DNA from: Branchiostoma floridae
Lineage: Eukaryota; Chordata; Leptocardii; Amphioxiformes; Branchiostomatidae
Direction: 5' to 3'
NCBI RefSeq assembly: GCF_000003815.2
Contig: NC_049982.1
Location: 33,574,186 to 33,638,185 of the forward strand
DNA length: 64,000 nt
Shown in pieces: positions 27,354 through 39,300 of the stretch. The notes beneath the pieces are model-generated. The model was not told where the DNA came from. It saw nothing but the letters and a program-made list of their open reading frames with translations, and did not search any database. Every line of letters begins with the position of its first letter. Positions within the stretch are counted from its first letter, which is position 1. The position numbers and the translations under genes are program-made.

Positions 27354-30300
27354 GGCCGGAATCAAATTCAACGTTATAGACGTAAGATCAAGCTGGCTGT
27401 ATTCGTTGAAGACCGATACTTGACGGGACAAGATGCCCGGTTCGTAGACCTTGTCACTGAAGATTTGGAGACTTTTCATGAGTATGGAGACGTGAACAGG
27501 TAACTGAAATCAGCTAAATGTTTCAACTAAGGTTATGTTCTTCATCTTTCTTTTGAGGGCATGAACTTTTAACTTGCTGATTACTCTGTAGGTAACGTTA
27601 GCAAACATCTTGCATACCTGCATACCATCTTCAGTCGAGGGAGGAGTGGACTCCTGTAGTGGACTGATCTTGTCACTTCAGGTCATCGGCTAGGCATGCT
27701 CATACATCAGATGGCTCCAGTGTTTGTCTAGTTGGTTTTTAATAAGCTAACATTGTAACGTTATCAAGCTGGAGCCTGTAACTGCAAGTTGACATATTTT
27801 CCAAGTCCAACGCTCACATTAGAGGGACAATACGGTACAGAATACTAGTAGGGTACTAAATCTACATAACTATTAGTATTACGGGGTTTGACTTTTTCTT
27901 TGAAGACAGTTGAAAATGAAATGCCCCGTGTTATGTAGCCTTACGTGATATAACGTTACATATAACACTTATAACGTTAAAGAGCCCAGAGCAATTTTTA
28001 GAGCACTAAAATTAGAAATATTCTGGATGAGACAATAGGTACGATATTGATATTTGCTTTACCAAACTAGCACATTTGTAACATTATTTGTACTTTCAGC
28101 ATTTAAAAGGACGCACAAACATGCCGCAAACTGCCCCATTTGATTTACTGGGTCCTTCAATAAATCAGCACAGGATCGAGCCACTAACGGTTTCCCGTCA
28201 GTAATTGTCGAGCGTGTGAGGTCACAGAGAGAATTGAATCTGATTCGCCCGTTCGCAAATTGAAACCTGATTCGAACAAGTGTCGACATCTCCAGAAGCG
28301 TTCGTGACGCATTGGTCATGTTTGCGTACGTTCCGACAAATTGAAATAATGGCACGTGCAGATTTTCAACGAGTTCTGACCACCCATCAACGTCTCATCT
28401 TTGCTCAATGAAGGTCGATATGCAATGAGATAGTGTTATTTAACCTTACTGTGTGTAAAAATGACTTGAAAATTGAATTTGAAAAGCTGAAAAAAATTGC
28501 TCTGGGCGCATTTAACGCTCATCATCAAACGTTAACGCTAGTTCACCTTAAATCGCGGGGTAACCTTTATCCGTTGAATTTAACACCAGGGTTTTTCGGG
28601 ATATCCAGTCGACTGACGGTGGTCTCAAACTGCATTATATTGAAAATTTGAAACCACCGTCCATCGTGATATCCCTAAATATCCTGTTTTTAGGTACAAC
28701 GGATATAGGTTACCCCACAAATAAAGGTGAACTATTGTTACATATTTTCTTTCCTTTCCTCTATATTTTTGGGTTTGATAAAAAGGCTGGACTGTCTCCT
28801 TGGCCTGTCTAGCTGGCCTTGCTATCACATCAGGCCTCTGAGATCACCCTTTCATACCCTCACTAATGGTTAGCCTCTCCTGTAGCTGCATCCTCTAACA
28901 GAATGCAGGAAAATTACAGCCATTATGCTGCAAACAGATAAACAGCATCAACGATACCAGGGCTCGAAATACTTTTTTCTGCATACCTGCACAGGTGCAG
29001 GTAACATTGACAATTACCTGCACCAGACAAATTTTACCTGCACCACTCTGAATTTAGGAAATATGGATTATACTAAAATTGTTCAGGAACCATTCCTATA
29101 TTTTTCTTTTATAGTTATAGGTAGTAACATTCAATGCAGCTAATAACAATCCACAAACACTTACATCATATGACATTTACGCATAAAACACAGTACATGG
29201 ACCAGTGCAGGTTAGGTGCAGGTAGACACCAGAAATACCTGCACAGCTCCAATTTCACCTGCACTAACATGCATATGCAGGTGGTATTTCGAGCCCTGGA
29301 TACCATACCTGCAGTTTGGCCAAACAAAGGAGGTCACTGAAGCCTAGGCTGTTGCCATGCAGAGGATTTGATTTTGATTTAACATTTTCCCTTCACGTTA
29401 TCGAAGATTTGAGGATTATGTAGCCTGGTTTTGAACTCATTTACAGACTTGGCGTCCACAACATCCCGTGGTAGGGCATTCCAGTCATTTACTACTAGTA
29501 CCCTGAAGCTATAAGACTGAGCTCTGACTCTATTCGTAGCCAGGGGAACCTTATTATATATAAAAGTTTCTGACTGTATGTGCCCAGTTAAACGTAGTGT
29601 GAAGAAGGGGTATTCTTTCCATACTACTAGTAATTGGGTAGTGCAAGACTTGAGACTGCCCTAATAGTAATACAAAACCGTGCTGGGCATTAGCGAAAAA
29701 AGTTATTTACTGACATATACTGCACAAGGGAGTATGATGATTGACTCAAGTAACTTCCCACCACTGAAGTTAAGCTTACGGGTCTATAGTTTCCTGGTTG
29801 ATCCCTACCTCCCTTCTTGTGGATTGGTGTAACATGAGCCTGTGTCCAACTGCCGCTCAGTCTAGCAGACTCTAGCGACTCCCTGATGAGAAAGGTAAGA
29901 GCAGGCCGCTAAATCTGAGGCCAACTTCGATTTACTCGGGTTCAATTCTGTCAGTTTCCTCAGCATACCTTCCATCCACGGCATCCACGTTGGGGATGTG
30001 ATCATCTTTGGTGGTGAAGACACTACTGAAGAATTTGTTCAGAGTATCGGCTTTCTCCTTGTCCGTCTTTTCCACAGTCCCACCAGGCCTTGTGATATAT
30101 ACCAGGCTGCCTACTTTTGGCTTAAGCTGTAACCTTGACAAGACATACATGTACATCCAAAATGCCTTGGGGTTGTCTTGTATCCCTAACTAATCTGTGT
30201 TCAAACAAATTACATAGCTCCTTAGGTCATTTCTCTTCCTTGCATATTGTATAAAGGCTGCCTGATTCCCAGTGTTACCAGTGATAAGGCCATTGATGCA

Positions 30301-33300
30301 GATATGATGAGGACAGACAACAGAGTGATGTTTGATAGTACCTACGCTAAGACAACACATAAGAACAGTTGGCATTGTAAAGATAGAATTGTCTAACCTC
30401 CATGAACAAAATAAGGCTTGTTTTTTTTATTCAGGGTTATTTTCTTTTACCTTGCAAGACCACATAGTATTCTTTATGTGTGTAAGCTTTTTCAAATGTC
30501 AGGTAACACTAACAGCGCTGTGGATAAAACCAACTCAATGCACGTATGACTATGAGTTTACTTGTACCACACAATTTTACATGCACAAACTTGCATAATG
30601 CATGTGGTATTTCGAGCCCTGCACTGGATACTCATTCTTTTAAAAAGATATCTCATACAGTTTCTTGCTAAGTATTTGGCACACATTGCTATAAATTCCC
30701 AATTTCCCATTACAGAGTGTTGGTGTTCCCAGCAGTTAACAAGTACTACCGTTTCCTGATTCACAAGACAGTGGAGGACTTCCCGTCCCTGGCCAGCTTC
30801 TCTGTAGGGCAGGAGGAGGGGCGCAGGACTGTGGTCTGTTTCCAGTCCATCAGGTATTGAGCCGGGGCTTCACTTACCCCACTGCATCATCACCATCATC
30901 ATTCTGGGCTGCTGGCCCAGACCAGGTCCTTTCTTTAACTTTTGTGCACGATAGGGAAAACATATTGTTTTTGTTGGTGTGTTCTTCTTCTTCTTGTTCT
31001 TCTTCTGTCAAACCAAGCAGATGTAGGATGGCCACATTTTTTCTGCTTAAGCACAATGCTATAGGGTGAGCCTAATGGTATAGTATAATTTCAGGGCTCA
31101 AAATACTGGGTGCAGGTGCACCCAAAATTGGAGCTGTGCACCCAATTTTATTCTGTGGGTGCACAGGGTGCACCCAAATATTTTCTTAGGTTTTTGTACG
31201 TAAAGATATCAAACTTTCAAAGTATACAGGTATACATCATATTCTTGACATCTGAGTGTTAGAAATATAATAAAAATGTCTATCATGGTACTTGTTTAAG
31301 AATTTGATAGCTTGTAACTAAGTTTTATTACTAGGCTATTTATTCGCCCGTTCGCAAATTGAAACCTGATTCGAACAAGTGTCGACATCTCCAGAAGCGT
31401 TCGTGACGCATTGGTCATGTTTGCGTACGTTCCGACAAATTGAAATAATGGCACGTGCAGCGCTCAGATTTTCAACGAGTTCTGACCACCCATCAACGTC
31501 TCATCTTTGCTCAATGAAGGTCGATATGCAATGAGATAGTGTTATTTAACCTTACTGTGTGTAAAAATGACTTGAAAATTGAATTTGAAAAGCTGAAAAA
31601 AATTGCTCTGGGCGCATTTAACGCTCATCATCAAACGTTAACGCTAGTTCACCTTAAATCGCGGGGTAACCTTTATCCGTTGAATTTAACACCAGGGTTT
31701 TTCGGGATATCCAGTCGACTGACGGTGGTCTCAAACTGCATTATATTGAAAATTTGAAACCACCGTCCATCGTGATATCCCTAAATATCCTGTTTTTAGG
31801 TACAACGGATATAGGTTACCCCACAAATAAAGGTGAACTATTGTTACATATTTTCTTTCCTTTCCTCTATATTTTTGGGTTTGATAAAAAGGCTGGACTG
31901 TCTCCTTGGCCTGTCTAGCTGGCCTTGCTATCACATCAGGCCTCTGAGATCACCCATTCATACCCTCACTAATGGTTAGCCTCTCCTGTAGCTGCATCCT
32001 CTAACAGAATGCAGGAAAATTACAGCCATTATGCTGCAAACAGATAAACAGCATCAACGATACCAGGGCTCGAAATACTTTTTTCTGCATACCTGCACAG
32101 GTGCAGGTAACATTGACAATTACCTGCACCAGACAAATTTTACCTGCACCACTCTGAATTTAGGAAATATGGATTATATATTTTTTTCATTTTCTCAAAT
32201 TGGATTGCAGGAAGATGCCAGAGGAATCAGAGCCATTGAAAGAGAAGAAAATGGCACAAGATTGGCGTCGGGGACAGAGATCACAGGAGTGGGAGCGTGA
32301 AGACAACCAGAGACAGAGCATGCCCTGTGGAACATCACCCAGAGCTGGCAGTGAGAGAGAGGCATCATGCGCTGGAACACAGGCTCAAACTAAAGATAGG
32401 TGAGCAAACTACTACCAAAGCAATGGTCTTGTTGATTCGGGTCCAATGACTCTGATGCTTGACAAAAAAATTGTCCACAAGCAAACGAACCAAAAAACAT
32501 CTGTAGCTCCTGCATGATATGATGCTCCGACGCAAAGCACATCACTTGAGAAAAACACACATCTGTAAAGCTTTAATCTTGGTTATATGTACAGTACAAG
32601 ATTGAAACTCAACTCACAAGGGTTTATGTCTCAAGTGCACATTTACAAAACAAGTGTGCGTTCGTGTAGAACATAGGTCGGGATTAGGACCGGAGACGTT
32701 AGAGGTCAGTTGATTGTCGTCGTATCCATTTTTGATTATACTGCTGCTGGGATCCCTGTCACAGGGGTAGGCAGCAGTCGGATAGTCTTCACACTGTGCT
32801 TCCATGCTGCTGGTCCGTCCAGTGAGTCCAGCTCTGGGCTTCAACACCATGGTTTGCCTCGATGGCCGGACCCTACCTTCCGCACCCGCAAGTCAGCGAG
32901 GCCCGCAACAATACCGGCTGCTCGTCGGTGACTGCTACCGGCACTGCCTGTGCCTTTATCTGTATGAAGAACTTTCCATTTCGGTTTGGATAGGGTTTTT
33001 TACGGCCGGATATCCTTCCTGACGCCAACCTGTAACCGCACTAACTGGGCTATCAGTATCACATCATCCATCACACCAGTCTGTCAGTTTATCGCCAGCT
33101 GCCGCGATGAAGCTACCCCAGGTCAGGTAGGAGCTTTGTATCGGGGGGCTCGTCCCTTAGACAGGCTGCTTCCACTCCAGCTGATGACCCCTGTCTGGCC
33201 AACTCGGTAACCCTGAGTAGGGGGAGGGGTAGGGCTGCCAGATCCTGTCCCTTATCGAAGAGGGACGGAAAACTGCTAAAGTGGGTTATAGAAATGTTGA

Positions 33301-36300
33301 TGGGCCAAAGTAATTGAAGAAAAAGTCAATAAAAATATATATAAACAAGAGTGGGAGGGGGGCAGAAAGGCTGTTGGATATTGGCATGTCATGCGGTCTA
33401 ACTATGTAAACAAAACAAAAAATGAACATAAGGACACATTAAACCCTGTCATCTACATCCAATAACACTAAAATTGGCCTACAAGAGACCCTCCACACAG
33501 AGGATTAAGATCGATACACATCCCATGTGCAGCAGGATCCAAGGATGCGGCCATCTTGGATCTGACCCTTGACCCTTGATTGCACATCAGAGAACCACAC
33601 ACTGTAGCGTCTACAGTATATGGTCCAACTTTGTAACTTTGCATTATTGTACTCGCCGGATAATTGCGCAAAATATGCGGGCAAATCAGGTGTGCAATTT
33701 TGCTGTACAACATTTCTTCTATGAACGAATTATAGTATATTATACCCCCGCTGTGCTCATAACTTAAGGTTGAATCTTGCCATGGATGACCCACATTAGT
33801 TTGCAGAGGCACACAGTTTACTTGTTTTGGGGAAAACAAGTACACCTCAATGTACTATATTAATAAGCTAAAACATTTTATAGAAGTTCTCGATTTAAAC
33901 AAAATTATTGAAAGATTTGGGAAAAGAAACACCATAAATTCATCCTGTTCAAAATGTGGTCAAGAACGGTGGAGAATTGGTACATACTTTATTGCCATTT
34001 CAGTCTGCCAAATTTGTCTGGAACTTGTCCCATACTGGTGGTGCATACTTTAATTGAGAAAATATACTTTTGGATCTAACCATGGATAGTGAGTGTGAGT
34101 GAGTGGTTTAGTCAAACTGACTTTTTTTTGGCATGTTACTTGAATATAGAAACTGTCACTTGTGTCTTTTGGTCTGACAAAAAGTTTTGTTCAGTAATTT
34201 TGTTCACCCTTTTGTTGTGTTTTGGACAGGTCGAGACGAACAAGGAAACCAGAGGTTCAGATGTATGTGCCACGCCCCATGAGAAACAGGCTGAAGAAGC
34301 AAGCAGACACTTCCAGGTCCTCAGTGCCGAGTTCTCATGAAGCTAACCAACCAGAAATAAAAAAGCAATCGTCAGAAGAAAAAGGCAAGAAGTCAAGCCA
34401 TCCAAGGAAATGTATAGATAGTCAAGAAAGGTTTGAAGAGCCGACAGAAAAACGAGAAAAACTGCACAAGAGTCACAGAGAAAGCCTACCAACAGGATCA
34501 AAGAAATACAGATCAGATAAGGAGTGTGGGCAAGGCAATGATAGAGTTAAGAAAGATGATGGGCTAAGGCAGAAGGGAATAAAAGAGATGGCTGATATAA
34601 GACCCAAATCACAAAGCAGTGACAGACAAGTCAGAGAAAGCATCAAGAAAGAACCAGTCGCAACAGTAGGACAGTTACAGCCTTGGTCATTAGCCTCAGA
34701 TTGTGAAGCAACAGAAACAGTGCAAAATACAAAGGAATTGTCACTCCCTGATCAAGAGTCCAAGGAAACTCCAGAGAAAGATGCTAAAGTGCCAAATGCT
34801 GTGCACTTAATTTCTCTTCCTGGGCCAGGGTCAAATAGAAAAGAACAGCAAGTTATTAACGATTCTGAGACTGTAAGACAAGAAGATTATTCTAAATCTG
34901 CTGAAGGCATTACCTGCCCCAATGTCCCGAGTACTGAAAGCTATAGTCATTGTTCCTCTGGCTATAATATACACAGGGAAGCCTCTTCTGGGTTGACAGA
35001 TGTTGAAATGTCTTTTCAGGACAATTCAGGGAAGACAGACTTGTGTAATGAAGTATTTAACGACATTAGATTCACAGATACTGTTAACATGTTTAGCAAA
35101 GAGGACACTGAGCACATACTAGTAGGTGATCAGTCCAAAGCAATTCTACAATCACATCATTGTGTTGAAGTTGACAGTGCGCTAACTGTAACAAAAGAAA
35201 TGGAAACAGAATTGGCAGCACACCAGCAGACACTATCACTGATGTCCACACATCACGCACAGCTGGCTGGAGACAAAACTCTAGATGTTCAAGATGTTCC
35301 TTGTGACACCAAAAGTACCACATCATCTATTGAAGTTGTCGATGTGACAGTTGGTAGTGAAAATACTACCGGTAACCCAGAAGGTATAACCTCAAGTTTA
35401 AGGGCTGGCGAATGCACTGTTCTCACAGACAAAGAGAATTCTGAACAAACCAAAGAGACAAACTCACCAGAACTTACATCAGAAAACAAAACTGGTGTGG
35501 AAAACTCAAGTAATGAAAACGATGATGAGGATAACAATGAGGAATTTTGGGATGCAGAAACAGAACTCAAAGGGACGGACCTTGCTAAAGAAGATGGTGT
35601 CATGCTAGAAGAGCTGGAGGCCACCTGTGAGGATGGACAGCAGGGTGTGGCTGTTGCTATGGAAACAGATGAAGAAAACTGGGATGCCATGTTTGATGAT
35701 GATGGGGAATGTCTTAATCCAGACCATATGGAAGAGGTAAGGCATGAAATAACAAGAGTTCGGAGACCTCATACCTCCATGAAATATCCTGTTTATGCAA
35801 ATGACTTTCACATTTGCATAATTTATGCTTGCTTATGTAGACCTTTCACTAACGTACACAGGTCAGTGTTGACAGCCCAATAATTTACTGCGTGTACTAA
35901 GAAGAATTAGGACACTTTCAAATGTATTATGCAAATTAGGGTCTTATTTGCATAATTAGTATCTGCATAACTTCCGCATGCGACAAACTACATATGTAAC
36001 ATTGATTTGAGCCCTATATTGGAAAACACTGTATATATAGATGTTCCTCATTAAGTATGCAAATGAAGTCCAAATTTGCATAAATTGCACTTCATTATGT
36101 ACAACTCCGACACAGGTACCTGCATACCAAATATCATGGAAATCCATCATTCCTCTGTTCTATTATGCTCCTTGGAAGATTTTGACAAAAATGCTCCTGC
36201 AGTTCCAGAGCAAGCTGATAAGGGGCCCAAACATACACCACTTCTTCCTTACATCAAAAGCTATCTGCCACCAAGAAATCAAGACCATAGCATGTCCAGG

Positions 36301-39300
36301 TAAAAAGATACAAAAAATTGAAATTCTGCTGCAGTACCAAGGTCACACACCAGGGGGCCAAAATTGACCTTGACCTTCGTCTTCCCAACCCCTACCCACA
36401 CACCAAATATCATCGTAGTCCATCAAGAGGTTCTCAAGTTATGATGTCCACAAATATCCGGAAACACAGACACACACACACACAGACACACAGACAGACA
36501 CACTCAAAACTATACCTCCATTTTCATGGAGGTAATAAAAATAGAAATAGACAAAAGTCAAGGAAAACTTGCTGCTCAATAACTGCATGTCATACTCAAT
36601 ATTCCAATTCCAAATGCAAGTATTCCAAAAGTATAATTTAATTTTCTTTCTGCTTGCCAACATTTACCATCAAATTACCCTGTACAGTAGTAGCCTATTT
36701 ACACTGCACACTCATTGGATCATCCTTCATTAGTTACAGGGCATTGTCAGTTCCCTGTATGCCAATTGGTATAACCACACTTTCGACAGAATGGTTGTAT
36801 GATCATCATACAACCATTCTGTGAAAAGTGTGGTCAGATGAAAATGTCTCACCCTGCTGTTAGAGATGAAGGATAGACATCCTGGTAAGATAGAGAAAAA
36901 AAATGTTTTTTTTTTTAAATTGTGCCAGCTGAATCAGATGGAGTCATTATTGGCACTTGACATCTTTAATTCACAAATCTTATGTGCTGGCTCATGTGTT
37001 ATAGTATCACAAGATGTCAAAGACCTAGCCTAGAATGCTTGACATACAATGTACAGAACGAATTACTGTGAAACATACAAAATTGCACTAAAACATTAAA
37101 GGCTCTCGTTAGAATTGGTAGCTCTACCATTCCATGAAGTATGAAATATGGGTAATTGCTTTTGCCTCTCTATCTGAGACCTGAACAGAGCTTAACAATG
37201 TAAAACGGGGCAACTCTTAGTCTTGTACCAGTCATACCGAAACTGTCCGAACACTCACAGGACTAAGCTAGATCTATAACTACTATCTACACTGGTGCGG
37301 AGGACTATACTAGGCGGTGCATTACAAATGGGGAGAACTTGTCGCAGGCGATATGCACTGTGCAACCCAACCATGCCTCGCCCAGGCCTTACATGCAACG
37401 ATAATGGCTAACATCTCGATGACTGAGCTGTTTTTGTTGCACAATCTCGATGGAAAGGCTGTGCGAAAGTAGTTACTATTAAAGGAGCCACCGCAGCCGG
37501 TGAGACAGGTGTCAGTGGTTGGCGTGTGCGACGTGCCGAGTCCTTAATCAATGAGATCCCATTGAACTCTGGCAGAAAAGTACGCCACCAACGGATATCC
37601 TTCTTGAAGTCACTGGAGAGCTGCGTTCGATGATGTTGTTTGTGAAGGCCCTTCAATGTTTTAATGATGTGCGACCAAAAGGTCCTACCCGGCTGCACGC
37701 AGACTGACACAAATGCCAAGGCTTCATTATATTGTTGATGACCTGTATATACCTGGATGGATTGTATTGATATTTAGAATGTGGGAAGGTGTTCTGTTAT
37801 TTTTGTGGAGTCCATGATCAACTACAGCTATAATTATGCAAATTAGGGCCTCATTTAAGGAGAAACACAGTACGACTGTTTTCAGTCATAAGATTAAAAT
37901 CATTTGGTGAAGCCGTGGAACTCTAGTTGATAATGTGATTATGTCTTATCCAATCTGTGTGCAGTGAAGATAATTGAACTACTATTTGAAGCAGGTTGTT
38001 TTACTTAGAGATTTGTTTTACTTTCCAACAGTTGCTATCAGGTGTAAGGATGGTAAAGGTGACAACACAGAAGCCTAAACATGACTACTGGAACTGGACA
38101 CCCAAGGAAATCCAGCTGGAGAAAGGTTAAATCTCTAACAAATTGTATACATCTCAATCTTTTGATTTACCATGTTGATTTCAATTTTCATTTCATTATA
38201 TGAATGACATCCTCCGGGAAGCCCAAAAGTGATGTGAGCATGCAAATGAAATGAAAGTTTGGCAAATTAAGTTGCCTGCATTGTGCAATTTAAGTCAGGA
38301 AGGTTGAACAAATGGCTGAACACAGTATGGTATACTGTAACCAATCAGATTATTCATTTTTCTTCTTTCACATCCTCATTGACCTTGGAATTCACCTGAC
38401 ATTCCAGGACATTAGTATATGTTTTCCAATATTTTTTTGTAAACTTTGTATATTTTTGCTCATTTCCCAGTGCAATTTACAGTAACGTTATGGTTGAAAA
38501 TTCTTTATTTTTTAAAATTGATGCGTGCCCAGATGTCATCCATATAATCAAATCAACATTGCTATAGGTTTCAAAGATGTTCATAAGATGACTAACCAAG
38601 CACTTTCACTACTAGTGCTTGACATGTCCATTGTTGTACCAGATTTGCACTGGTTTCAACCAGTATAGTAAATGTAAGAATATCGCTTTTTGTTCTGCAG
38701 GATATGAACATGTTGTGGAACTATCTGACTTTCCAGCTGAGTTCAAGACACCAGATCTTGTCTCTGCACTAGCAGAATTCCAGTACGTCACACAGAATTA
38801 TTGGAGTGTTTATTGCAAGTTGCATTATTAGTATTACCTAGTTAGAATATTTATTCAGCCTGCTTCCTGTTGAACTAAAAACACTGCTTGTCCTATCCAA
38901 TGAAAGATAAATGTATCTACAATGTATATGCAAAAATTTAAGTTTGACACTTAGGATCCTCATGTATTTCAGTTTACTTTTTTTCAACTGTATTGTAATA
39001 TGTATCTGAGACTAGTGTTTTGGCCAGCCAAGAAAAATTACAAGAAAAAAAGATAATCCCTACCTACCGACCCTATTTTTTTTCTTCAGAAAACACATTA
39101 TTTTTTCCTAGGCCTTAGATTATAATAGATGTACAACTGAAGTTATCATTTGATGCAGCCTTTGTGGACATATTGTTGGGCTTCTCCTAATCATATATTT
39201 ATAAAGTTCATCTCTGACCTACCACTTGTAGATCCCAGGGCTTCAACATCAAGTGGGTGGATGATACCCATGCTCTGGCAATCTTTTCCACTGGTGCAGT

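Noticed and set aside
33468..33845. 125-codon minus-strand frame
   Set aside because: Inside an intron of the plus-strand R3HCC1L-like gene, with no domain or splice support.
35737..35883. Continuation of the large R3HCC1L-like exon to the frame's stop
   Set aside because: GAG/GTAAGG at 35736 is a good donor in phase with the next exon, and the extension enters a TACCTCCATGAAA element.
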